DNA of 27,107 bases, from the NCBI GenBank assembly GCA_002419505.1, contig DIGF01000019.1, positions 6,419-33,525 on the forward strand. Direction: 5' to 3'. Shown piece by piece: positions 1-6,699 of the stretch (positions are counted from its first letter, which is position 1; the number at the start of each line of letters is the position of its first letter). The stretch is from Caryophanales bacterium UBA5729 (GTDB lineage Bacteria; Bacillota_I; Bacilli_A; Izemoplasmatales; Hujiaoplasmataceae). Made by a program: the position numbers and the translations under genes. The notes under the pieces are model-generated. The model did no database searches and was not told the origin of the DNA. It saw only the letters and a list, made by a program, of their open reading frames with translations.

Positions 1-443
1 TAATTAGCTAACAGAGCTTCACTTTTGTCATCAAGGATATGCTCTTGTCTTTTAAAGAGTTTTTCCATCGCAAATCTAAATTCCTTTAAATCCTCATCTT
101 TTTCCACGAAACTCATAACTTTTTCTTTGCCTATAGCGATCAATTCAGGCTCTTCAAAAGACAGAGCTTGTTGGAGTTTTACAAAGGCAATTTGAACTTG
201 TTGCAATCTGGCCGAGTTTTCTGAATCTTTCTTGTTTAAATCACTTAATAAAGATGCATATTGATATGTTCTTAGACCGATTTTTTCAAACTCTTTTTGT
301 AATAAGAAAAATTCCTTAAAGGTTAAAAAATCTCCTAATTTCCCTTTGTAACTTCCTAATTTTTCAATAATTTTAACCGACTCTTCATAAGCTTTTTCAA
401 ACTCATTTAAATCTTTAAAAAGATAAGTTAAATCCCATTTCAT
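1..443 (-). CDS. pepF: Oligoendopeptidase F, N-terminal part (cut by window edge)
   Basis: M3-family zinc metallopeptidase that degrades short peptides in the cytoplasm. Only the first 147 codons are in the window; the gene runs off the left edge, so the HExxH catalytic domain is not visible. The visible part starts MKWDLTYLFKDLNEFEKAYE and is an alpha-helical, Glu/Lys-rich region typical of the PepF N-terminal lobe (W-D-L-x-x-L-F opening, then repeated helices with Leu and Phe). The ATG at 443-441 is supported by GGAGGT on the minus strand (plus positions 451-456). It is divergent from spx. In Bacillus subtilis pepF (yjbG) also lies close to spx, so the neighbourhood agrees. Family assignment rests on the N-terminus only. 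Confidence 0.8.
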   Translation of the reverse strand, partial: MKWDLTYLFKDLNEFEKAYEESVKIIEKLGSYKGKLGDFLTFKEFFLLQKEFEKIGLRTYQYASLLSDLNKKDSENSARLQQVQIAFVKLQQALSFEEPELIAIGKEKVMSFVEKDEDLKEFRFAMEKLFKRQEHILDDKSEALLAN

Positions 444-475
444 CTGTATTACCTCCAATACATTCTGTTGTTTTC

Positions 476-481
476 ATTATA
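476..481 (-). promoter_or_regulatory. Candidate -10 box for pepF
   Basis: A perfect TATAAT on the minus strand lies 20 bases upstream of the pepF Shine-Dalgarno. No good -35 at 16-18 bases is visible (TTGAAT at 508-503 is 21 bases away), so the promoter is plausible but incomplete. Confidence 0.4.
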
Positions 482-503
482 ACACTTTTCCCAAAAAAAA
501 CTA

Positions 504-531
504 TTCAAAAAACCTCCGAATATGATATAAT
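504..531 (+). promoter_or_regulatory. spx promoter (-35 TTCAAA, extended -10 TGATATAAT)
   Basis: TTCAAA at 504-509, a 16-base spacer and TATAAT at 526-531, preceded by TG one base upstream (extended -10). It sits 22 bases before the spx start, with SD GAGGT at 543-547. Confidence 0.65.
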
Positions 532-553
532 TATAAAGAAGCGAGGTAAAATA

Positions 554-997
554 ATGATTACTTTATACACAAGTTCAAGCTGTTCTTCTTGCCGAAAAGC
601 AAAAAAATGGTTAGATACCAATAAAATTCCATATCGCGAAAAAAATATAATTGGCATAAAATTGACGAGAAATGATATTATGAATATGTTGAAATATTCT
701 GAGAATGGTTTTGATGACATTATCTCGACTAGATCAAAGATATTCAAGGAAAGTCAAATAGAACCTGAAGAAATGAAGTTCTCAGAACTTGCTAACTTTA
801 TCATCGACAATCCGACAATTTTAAAACGACCAATCATCATCAACGATCAAATTATGCAAACGGGATATAATGAAGATGAAATTCGTGCATTTATTCCAAG
901 AGAGTTTAGAAAATTTGTTGTTTGTGACGAATGCCAAGATGATTGCGAATATAAACAATGCATTAAAAAGGCTATGGAAGACGCAAAAAGAACTTAG
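554..997 (+). CDS. spx: Spx/ArsC-family transcriptional regulator with a cysteine-rich C-terminal tail
   Basis: Spx is a thioredoxin-fold regulator that binds the RNA polymerase alpha C-terminal domain and reprograms transcription under disulfide stress. Visible hallmarks are the redox CxxC switch at C10-S-S-C13, the alpha-CTD contact around N51-G52 followed by DDIISTRSK, R92 in the KRPIII segment, and the GYNEDEIR stretch near 104-111. These match B. subtilis Spx closely in order and spacing. The core ends near residue 120, as in the usual ~131-residue family. This protein has 147 residues, and the extra part carries four cysteines (C124, C127, C131, C136) in a CxxCxxxCxxxxC pattern not found in the classical protein. 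That pattern could bind a metal or add redox chemistry (inference). It is monocistronic, between its own promoter and a terminator. Confidence 0.92.
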   Translation: MITLYTSSSCSSCRKAKKWLDTNKIPYREKNIIGIKLTRNDIMNMLKYSENGFDDIISTRSKIFKESQIEPEEMKFSELANFIIDNPTILKRPIIINDQIMQTGYNEDEIRAFIPREFRKFVVCDECQDDCEYKQCIKKAMEDAKRT

Positions 998-1007
998 ATT
1001 TATATTT

Positions 1008-1037
1008 AAAGAGAAGGCGAACTTCTCTTTTTTATTT
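1008..1037 (+). terminator. Rho-independent terminator after spx
   Basis: Nine-base stem AAAGAGAAG (1008-1016) pairing with CTTCTCTTT (1022-1030), loop GCGAA, followed by a T-rich run. Confidence 0.85.
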
Positions 1038-1059
1038 TTATTACTACAAAAAAACGGAT

Positions 1060-1073
1060 TGAAAACGCTTTAA
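1060..1073 (+). promoter_or_regulatory. Candidate catabolite-responsive element (cre) upstream of gap
   Basis: TGAAAACGCTTTAA differs from the Bacilli CcpA-site consensus mainly in the last bases. It lies just upstream of the gap -35 box (1087), where CcpA sites usually activate. No ccpA gene is in the window, so the regulator is assumed. Confidence 0.4.
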
Positions 1074-1086
1074 TCGATATAGTTTG

Positions 1087-1115
1087 TTGAAAAAAAGCGA
1101 TATTTATTGTAAAAT
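1087..1115 (+). promoter_or_regulatory. gap promoter
   Basis: TTGAAA at 1087-1092, a 17-base spacer and TAAAAT at 1110-1115: a good sigma-A type promoter. It gives a short leader before AGGAGGA (1137-1143) and the ATG at 1151. Confidence 0.7.
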
Positions 1116-1150
1116 AGCAGTGTATTCTAAAAACATAGGAGGAAACAAAA

Positions 1151-2152
1151 ATGGCAATTAAAGTAGCAATCAATGGTTTCGGAAGAATCGGACGGTTAGC
1201 TTTCAGAATCATGTTTGGAAATGATGATTTTGATATCGTCGCTATCAATGATTTGACTGACGCAGAGCAGTTAGCATATTTATTAAAGTACGATAGTTCT
1301 CAAGGCAGATATAACAAGAATGTAAGTTTCGAAGGAACTGATATTATTGTTGAAGGAAAGAAAATCCCAGTATTTTCACAAAAAGATCCAGAATTATTAC
1401 CTTGGAAAGAACACAAAGTAGATGTAGTATTAGAATGTACAGGATTCTTTGTATCTGAAGAAGGAGCTTCTAAACACATTAAAGCAGGAGCTAGAAAAGT
1501 TGTAATCTCAGCACCGGCAAAAGGCAATATTCCTACAGTGGTTTATGGTGTTAACCATGAAAGTTTAACTGGTAAAGAAACAATTATCAGTGCGGCTTCA
1601 TGTACTACTAACTGCTTAGCGCCTATCGCTAAAATTCTTGATGATAACTTCGGGATTGTCAAAGGGTTCATGACTACAGTTCATGCTTACACCAATGACC
1701 AAGTTACGCTTGATATTCCTCATAAAAAAGGTATCTATACAAGAAGAGGTAGAGCAGCAGCGGCGAATATCGTTCCTACTTCAACTGGTGCAGCAGCAGC
1801 TGTCGGTTTAGTTTTACCTCAACTTAAAGGTAAAATGGACGGTATGGCTTTAAGGGTTCCTGTGATTACAGGTTCTGTAGTTGACTTAGTCGTGGAACTC
1901 AAGAGAAATGTTACTGTAGAAGAAGTTAATGCTGCAGTAAAGAAGAACCAATCAGATACAGTTGGTTATACTGAAGACCCAATCGTTTCTTCAGATACTA
2001 TTGGAATTACTTATGGAACTTTGTTTGACGCATTGTCAACTTCAGTTATTGAAGTAGACGGAAAACAATTAGTCAAGGTATTATCTTGGTATGATAATGA
2101 ATTCTCATTTACAGCTCAAATGATTAGAGTTTTAAAAGCCTTTGCAGAATAA
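1151..2152 (+). CDS. gap: Glyceraldehyde-3-phosphate dehydrogenase, type I
   Basis: Glycolytic enzyme that oxidises and phosphorylates glyceraldehyde 3-phosphate to 1,3-bisphosphoglycerate with NAD. The N-terminal Rossmann motif is NGFGRIGR at residues 8-15. D34 at the end of the second strand favours NAD over NADP, which argues for the glycolytic (GapA-like) role and not the gluconeogenic GapB type. The catalytic cysteine is C151 in SAASCTTNC, with the partner H178 in TTVHAY. The length of 333 residues is normal. The start is fixed by AGGAGGA seven bases upstream. The gene stands alone, with its own promoter, a cre-like site and a downstream terminator; no pgk or tpiA follows, so the usual gap-pgk operon is split here. 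Confidence 0.97.
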   Translation: MAIKVAINGFGRIGRLAFRIMFGNDDFDIVAINDLTDAEQLAYLLKYDSSQGRYNKNVSFEGTDIIVEGKKIPVFSQKDPELLPWKEHKVDVVLECTGFFVSEEGASKHIKAGARKVVISAPAKGNIPTVVYGVNHESLTGKETIISAASCTTNCLAPIAKILDDNFGIVKGFMTTVHAYTNDQVTLDIPHKKGIYTRRGRAAAANIVPTSTGAAAAVGLVLPQLKGKMDGMALRVPVITGSVVDLVVELKRNVTVEEVNAAVKKNQSDTVGYTEDPIVSSDTIGITYGTLFDALSTSVIEVDGKQLVKVLSWYDNEFSFTAQMIRVLKAFAE

Positions 2153-2166
2153 TAATTAAGAATATT

Positions 2167-2192
2167 AAAAAGCATCTATTTGATGCTTTTTT
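2167..2192 (+). terminator. Rho-independent terminator after gap
   Basis: Stem AAAAAGCATC (2167-2176) with GATGCTTTTT (2182-2191), loop TATTT, ending in a T run. It lies 15 bases after the gap stop. Confidence 0.88.
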
Positions 2193-2206
2193 ACTATGAG
2201 GATAAG

Positions 2207-2839
2207 ATGAACTGGTTTTATGAATTGCTAGACAATATTAGATTATTAATCCAAAATAATTTCTGGTTAGCCCCTTTTTTCGGGCTTGTTTTACCGTTCA
2301 TTGAAGCTATTTTACCAACGATTCCCTTAACGGTTATTGTGGCATTTAATCTCAGCATCTTTTCTTCAGCCTTTGGCGCTGTGCAAGGAACCCTCCTGGC
2401 AATCATCCTTTCAACTTTAGGATCTTTTATCGGGATGTTTTTAATCTTTTTAATTATCAGGGCGACCTTTGCTGAATATTTTATTAAGAAAGTTAACGAA
2501 AATAAATATGGCAAGATTTTCATCAATGCTGTAGAAGGAAAGAATGTTTGGTTAGTTTTAATGCTTTTATCAAATCCTTTTTTACCTTCATCGATTCTAA
2601 ATTACGCTTTATCATTAACCAAGATTAAGGTTTCTAAATACATCTTCTTAACACTGACTTCTCGTTTAATCATCATTCTATTTCTAGTTTTTTTGGGTTC
2701 GATTTTTGATATTCAAAACCATCCACTGAATGTGCTCTGGATGATGATTGTCTACTTTGTCATCTTAGGTTTATGGATCCTTTATATCAGGTCAAGAAGA
2801 AACAAAGAACATTCAATATTTAAAGACTCAGATAAATGA
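2207..2839 (+). CDS. VTT/DedA-type (TVP38/TMEM64-like) integral membrane protein
   Basis: Polytopic membrane protein of about 210 residues. Hydrophobic segments fall near residues 15-50, 55-80, 110-130, 140-170 and 180-200. The first hydrophobic block contains F-x-E-A-x-x-P-x-x-P-L (around FIEAILPTIPLTVIVAFNL), the re-entrant-loop signature of the VTT/DedA superfamily. Members scramble or flip lipids or carry small solutes across the membrane; the substrate here cannot be read. An in-frame TTG at 2180 would extend it, but that codon lies inside the gap terminator hairpin. The ATG at 2207 has GAGG at 2198-2201 and is preferred. The tail is short, basic and cytoplasmic (RSRRNKE). The 3' end overlaps a terminator. 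Whether it is transcribed by readthrough from gap or by its own promoter is not clear. Confidence 0.72.
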   Translation: MNWFYELLDNIRLLIQNNFWLAPFFGLVLPFIEAILPTIPLTVIVAFNLSIFSSAFGAVQGTLLAIILSTLGSFIGMFLIFLIIRATFAEYFIKKVNENKYGKIFINAVEGKNVWLVLMLLSNPFLPSSILNYALSLTKIKVSKYIFLTLTSRLIIILFLVFLGSIFDIQNHPLNVLWMMIVYFVILGLWILYIRSRRNKEHSIFKDSDK

Positions 2840-2849
2840 GTCTTTTTTT
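2822..2849 (+). terminator. Terminator overlapping the end of the VTT-protein gene
   Basis: Stem AAAGACTCA (2822-2830) with TGAGTCTTT (2837-2845), loop GATAAA, then T residues. The stop codon TGA (2837-2839) forms part of the right arm. Confidence 0.88.
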
Positions 2850-2890
2850 ATATTTTTTAAACGCTTTATGATGAATTGATAATCTTATCA

Positions 2891-2899
2891 TGATATAAT
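2891..2899 (+). promoter_or_regulatory. Extended -10 promoter for the pepP-recD2 operon
   Basis: TGATATAAT is a perfect extended -10 element, about 20 bases before the start codon. The -35 region is poor (ATGAAT at 2871-2876), as is common when an extended -10 is present. Confidence 0.6.
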
Positions 2900-2919
2900 G
2901 TTCTTTAGAGGTGATAGTA

Positions 2920-4185
2920 ATGAACAAGAGCGAATATATTAGTAGAAGAAAAATTCTGATGGATGAGTTAATTGATCAATCCTTCGCTTTATTAGCTTCT
3001 GGAGAAGCAATGCACAAAACTTTGGACCAATTTCATAAATTTGTTCCCAATCGTCATTTTTTCTATTTAACTGGCTTGAAAAGAGAAAATTTTATTTTAT
3101 TCTTGGCTAAAGATCAAGATCAGTATCTAGAGTATATTTTTATTGAAGAACCAAGTGATTATGCGACCAAGTGGTTAGGCAGCAGAATGACTAAAGAAGA
3201 AGTAAATGCCGTATCTGGAATTGAAATGAAAAACATTTTGTTCGTACAAGATTTTAAGGATTTTATCGCAAATAGAGTCATGACTGATTCTCGTCAAGCC
3301 CTGTTATCAAAAACTCCGCTAAATCTTTATTTGGACCTTTTCCGTTATAAAAAGATGAAGAAGCCAATAAGTTTTACTTATTTCGCTGAGGTTATTGAAA
3401 ATTACCCTGAAATAGTTATTAAAGACGCTAATGCTTTGATTAGCAATTATCGAAGAATTAAAACAAAACCTGAAATTGATGAAATAAGCAAAGCGATTCT
3501 TTATACGAAAGCAGGAATTGAATCGATTCTTAAAAATGCTGGACCTAATGTCAATGAAGCTCATATAGAAGCTTTGTTTGAATATGCCATTAAAATGGCT
3601 GGAGCTGATGGTTTAGCTTTCGATACGATTGTCGCTAGCGGAAAAAACGCTACGATTCTTCACTATGTTGAAAACAATCAAAACATAAAAAAAGATGATT
3701 TAGTACTCCTTGATTTAGGCGCGTCATCAAATCTCTATTCTGCAGATATAAGCAGGACGTTTCCAATAAGCGGTAATTTTACCGAAAGACAAAAAATGTT
3801 TTATCAATTAGTTCTTGATGTAAACAAAGCTACTATCGAAAAAGTTAAACCGGGAATATATGTTAAAGAACTGAATGAATTCGCAAAAAACATGTTAGCC
3901 GAAGGTATGATCAAATTAGGCAAAATTAAAGAAAAAACGGAAATTGACAAGTATTATTATCATGGAGTAAGTCATTATCTAGGATTAGATGTACACGATG
4001 TTGGAACATATACAGAAACTTTATCGCCAGGAGCGATTATTACTGTTGAACCAGGGATCTATATTGAAGAAGAAGCTATTGGCATTAGAATTGAAGATAA
4101 TATTTTAGTAACAAAAAACGGTTATGAAAACTTAAGCAAAGATATTATAAAAGAGATTAAAGAAATAGAAGAATTTATGAAATAA
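2920..4185 (+). CDS. pepP: Xaa-Pro aminopeptidase (M24 family metallopeptidase)
   Basis: Removes N-terminal residues that precede proline from peptides, using two metal ions. The N-terminal creatinase-like domain spans roughly residues 1-165 and the M24 pita-bread domain 185-421. Metal ligands are visible as D265 (LLDLG), D276 (SADISRTF), H352 (in HGVSHYLGLDVHD), E377 (VEPGIY) and E392 (RIEDN). H248 and H359 match the substrate-handling histidines. The 421-residue length is close to E. coli PepP (441). A GTG at 2911 is in frame, but it forms part of the Shine-Dalgarno AGAGGTGA, so the ATG at 2920 is chosen. recD2 follows after 8 bases. Xaa-Pro dipeptidase is an alternative name for this family; the long N-terminal domain favours aminopeptidase P. 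Confidence 0.88.
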   Translation: MNKSEYISRRKILMDELIDQSFALLASGEAMHKTLDQFHKFVPNRHFFYLTGLKRENFILFLAKDQDQYLEYIFIEEPSDYATKWLGSRMTKEEVNAVSGIEMKNILFVQDFKDFIANRVMTDSRQALLSKTPLNLYLDLFRYKKMKKPISFTYFAEVIENYPEIVIKDANALISNYRRIKTKPEIDEISKAILYTKAGIESILKNAGPNVNEAHIEALFEYAIKMAGADGLAFDTIVASGKNATILHYVENNQNIKKDDLVLLDLGASSNLYSADISRTFPISGNFTERQKMFYQLVLDVNKATIEKVKPGIYVKELNEFAKNMLAEGMIKLGKIKEKTEIDKYYYHGVSHYLGLDVHDVGTYTETLSPGAIITVEPGIYIEEEAIGIRIEDNILVTKNGYENLSKDIIKEIKEIEEFMK

Positions 4186-4193
4186 GAGGGCTT

Positions 4194-6428
4194 ATGTCAT
4201 ATATAGAAGGCGATATTCAAAGATATTTATTTTATAGCGAGGACACTTCTTATTCAGTAATCAAATTGAGAATCGTTGATACTGATGATCGAGACTTAGT
4301 TCATTTTGAACCCACAATTATTGTTTGTGGGTTTTTTCCTAAGTTAGAACATAGCGTAAGATATCGTTTTTATGGCGACATCATTAATCATGCTAAATAT
4401 GGTATTCAATATAATGCCAATCGATTTGAACGGTTAGTTGACAACACCTATGAAGGATTATTGGACTACTTGTCAAGCGATTTATTTAAAGGGGTCGGTA
4501 AAAAGACTGCAGAAAGAATTATCGAAGAATTGGGAATGTCAGCTTTAGACCAAATTGCTGAAGACAAGCATGTACTAGACAAAGTTCCGAAGATTGGCGA
4601 AAAACTTCGTGATTCAATTTTTGAGCAAGTTGTAAAAAACAAAGAACTAGAGAATACTTTAGTCTGGTTATATAGTTTTGATATCTCGCCTAAAATGGCG
4701 ATGAGAATCTACGCTTTTTATGGAGTTAACACTATAAAAACCATTAAAGAAAATCCATATATTTTAATGGATCACATTGAGGGAATTGGTTTTAAAAGAG
4801 CTGATGAAATTGGTTTAAAGGTCGGTTTTGAATATGATTCACCTTTGAGAATATCAGCGGTTATCTATTATCTCTTATCTGAATATATGAGCAAATTTGG
4901 TGATACTTATTTGGAAAAATCCCAAATGATTGAATTTACTTTAAGTTATTTGAACTCCAATCCGGATTTTAATATCGAACCTACTCTAGTTGAAACACAA
5001 TTAAAACAACTGTTTGAAACTGGAAAAATCGTTGTTAAAGATAATTTAATTTCGCTAAAATTTGTTTATCAAGCTGAAGAATATATCGCCCAAAAAGTTT
5101 TTAAGTTATCGGAGTTAAACTCAGAAACTTATGATTTGCAGACCATTGAAACTTTGATTCAAGATTTAAAAACAGAAAGTTTTATAAACTATACAAAAGC
5201 GCAAATTAAAGCAATTTACACGGCTTTGAATAACAACTTTTCCATCATTACTGGCGGACCTGGTACAGGAAAAACGACAGTGATAAAAGGAGTTGTGGAT
5301 TTATATCGAATGCTTCATAATTACCAAGTCGATAGCGATGACATCAAACTGGCAGCGCCGACTGGTAAGGCTGCGAAAAGATTATCGGAAGCTACCGATT
5401 TACCAGCGACGACAATTCATAAATTATTAGGATATGATTACGAAGGCAATTTTAAGTTTGATGACATCAATAAAATTGATGCTAAAATCTTAATTATCGA
5501 TGAGGCTTCAATGTTAGACTGTTTGCTGGCAAAAAAACTTTTTCAAGCCATAAACATAAACACCAAAGTTGTTTTTGTCGGTGATGCTAATCAATTACCT
5601 TCTGTAGGTCCGGGAGATGTGCTAAACAACTTAATAGAATCCGATTTATTCAATGTTGTTAAATTGGATTTAATTCATCGTCAAGCAAGTGATTCGCATA
5701 TAATATCTTTAGCTTATGATATTTTGAATAAAAACATTAATGAAAACTTCTTCCATAATTATGAAGATAAACAATTCATCGCTGCTAACGATCAATCGAT
5801 TAGTTTGCGGATAATTGATCGAATTAAATATCTGATCGAAGAAGGTTTCGACTTGCTTAACGATATCCAAGTCTTAATTCCAGTTTACAAAGGCTATAAC
5901 GGCATTGACAGAATCAATGCCTTAATCCAACAAACTTTTAATGATCAGAATAAAGCTTATCAAGTTAAATATAAAGATAAAGAGTTTTGGTATAACGATA
6001 AAGTAATGCAACTGGTAAATCAGCCTGAAGACAATATTATGAACGGTGATCAAGGCGTCGTAATTGGCATAACCGATAATGATGAATTGATAGTTGATTT
6101 CTCTGAGAATATTGTAAAATATTCACTTAAAGACCTTGATAATCTTACTCTTGCTTATGCAGTTTCAATTCACAAATCACAGGGATCTGAGTTTAGATCG
6201 GTCATTATGCCTTTATCAAAAGCTTACACGATCATGTTAAAAAGAAAACTATTATATACAGGAGTCACCAGGGCTAAGGAAAGGCTATATTTAATCGGTG
6301 ATTTTGAAGCCTATAAACGCGGTGTCTTGGGTGTTGATCGAAAGCGAAACACAATGCTTAAAAACTTTTTAGAGGATAATTTAAAAACTGATTCCATTAA
6401 AGCGGTTAAAATCTCAGATTTTTTGTAA
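4194..6428 (+). CDS. recD2: RecD2-type ATP-dependent DNA helicase (RecD-like, YrrC)
   Basis: Superfamily 1B 5'-3' DNA helicase that works without RecB/RecC in Firmicutes, linked to repair and replication fork restart. The N-terminal region carries helix-hairpin-helix-like segments (KGVGKKTAERI near 100, PKIGEKL near 138, IEGIGFKRADEIG near 197), which separate RecD2 from RecBCD-type RecD. Walker A is GGPGTGKT at 354-361 and Walker B has D436-E437 in IIDEAS. Later motifs include GDANQLPSVGPGD and the C-terminal UvrD-like SIHKSQGSEF and TGVTRAKERL. The length of 744 is usual. The SD is AGAGGG at 4185-4190. It lies directly upstream of alaS, as in B. subtilis (yrrC-alaS), but no terminator separates it from the alaS promoter, so some readthrough into the T-box leader is possible. 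Confidence 0.94.
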   Translation: MSYIEGDIQRYLFYSEDTSYSVIKLRIVDTDDRDLVHFEPTIIVCGFFPKLEHSVRYRFYGDIINHAKYGIQYNANRFERLVDNTYEGLLDYLSSDLFKGVGKKTAERIIEELGMSALDQIAEDKHVLDKVPKIGEKLRDSIFEQVVKNKELENTLVWLYSFDISPKMAMRIYAFYGVNTIKTIKENPYILMDHIEGIGFKRADEIGLKVGFEYDSPLRISAVIYYLLSEYMSKFGDTYLEKSQMIEFTLSYLNSNPDFNIEPTLVETQLKQLFETGKIVVKDNLISLKFVYQAEEYIAQKVFKLSELNSETYDLQTIETLIQDLKTESFINYTKAQIKAIYTALNNNFSIITGGPGTGKTTVIKGVVDLYRMLHNYQVDSDDIKLAAPTGKAAKRLSEATDLPATTIHKLLGYDYEGNFKFDDINKIDAKILIIDEASMLDCLLAKKLFQAININTKVVFVGDANQLPSVGPGDVLNNLIESDLFNVVKLDLIHRQASDSHIISLAYDILNKNINENFFHNYEDKQFIAANDQSISLRIIDRIKYLIEEGFDLLNDIQVLIPVYKGYNGIDRINALIQQTFNDQNKAYQVKYKDKEFWYNDKVMQLVNQPEDNIMNGDQGVVIGITDNDELIVDFSENIVKYSLKDLDNLTLAYAVSIHKSQGSEFRSVIMPLSKAYTIMLKRKLLYTGVTRAKERLYLIGDFEAYKRGVLGVDRKRNTMLKNFLEDNLKTDSIKAVKISDFL

Positions 6429-6433
6429 TCTAT

Positions 6434-6462
6434 TTGCAATAATGCTCTGAATATTGTATAAT
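6434..6462 (+). promoter_or_regulatory. alaS operon promoter
   Basis: TTGCAA at 6434-6439, exactly 17 bases, then TATAAT at 6457-6462. Transcription would start near 6469 and produce the full T-box leader. Confidence 0.8.
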
Positions 6463-6469
6463 ATTCTCA

Positions 6470-6680
6470 TAAATCTGGGATGAAGAATAGTAGTAGAGAG
6501 TTTATCGAAAATAGAGAGTCTAGGCTTGGTGAAACTAGACATAAATTATCTATGAAGCTGCTTCTGAGAGGTGTAAAAACACACGTTTACTCGCGTTAAG
6601 GGGATTAAGTGCTAGCTGTTGGCTAGAATTAAGGTGGTACCGCGATTAATCGTCCTTTTACAAGGGACGGTTTTCTTTTT
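6470..6680 (+). promoter_or_regulatory. T-box riboswitch leader of alaS (alanine)
   Basis: tRNA-sensing leader that lets alaS be transcribed when uncharged tRNA-Ala accumulates. The Stem I apical part is visible as GTCTAG (6518-6523) pairing with CTAGAC (6535-6540) around a GGTGAAA-containing loop. The specifier region GAAGCTGCTTC (6554-6564) offers GCT at 6557-6559 or 6560-6562; both read alanine. The T-box sequence AAGGTGGTACCGCG lies at 6631-6644. Its TGGT (6635-6638) pairs with an ACCA acceptor end, which fits discriminator base A as in tRNA-Ala. AAGG (6631-6634) can pair with CCTT (6654-6657) to make the antiterminator, which competes with the terminator. Confidence 0.93.
6651..6680 (+). 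terminator. T-box regulated terminator
   Basis: CGTCCTTT (6651-6658) pairs with AAGGGACG (6662-6669), with one G-U pair, followed by TTTTCTTTTT. It is the competing structure of the alaS T-box. Confidence 0.85.
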
Positions 6681-6699
6681 GTAAAGGAAGAGTGATTAT

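Noticed and set aside
505..747. Open frame antisense to spx (80 codons, minus)
   Set aside because: Lies on the opposite strand of an intact, well-recognised gene and has no SD or family features.
870..1073. Open frame overlapping the end of spx (+)
   Set aside because: Out of frame with spx, no SD, and it runs through the terminator hairpin.
2180..2206. TTG start for the VTT-domain protein
   Set aside because: Located in the gap terminator; the ATG at 2207 has its own SD.
2886..2895. TATCATGATA palindrome before pepP as an operator
   Set aside because: It overlaps the -10 element and is short; no second copy is seen, so it may be chance.
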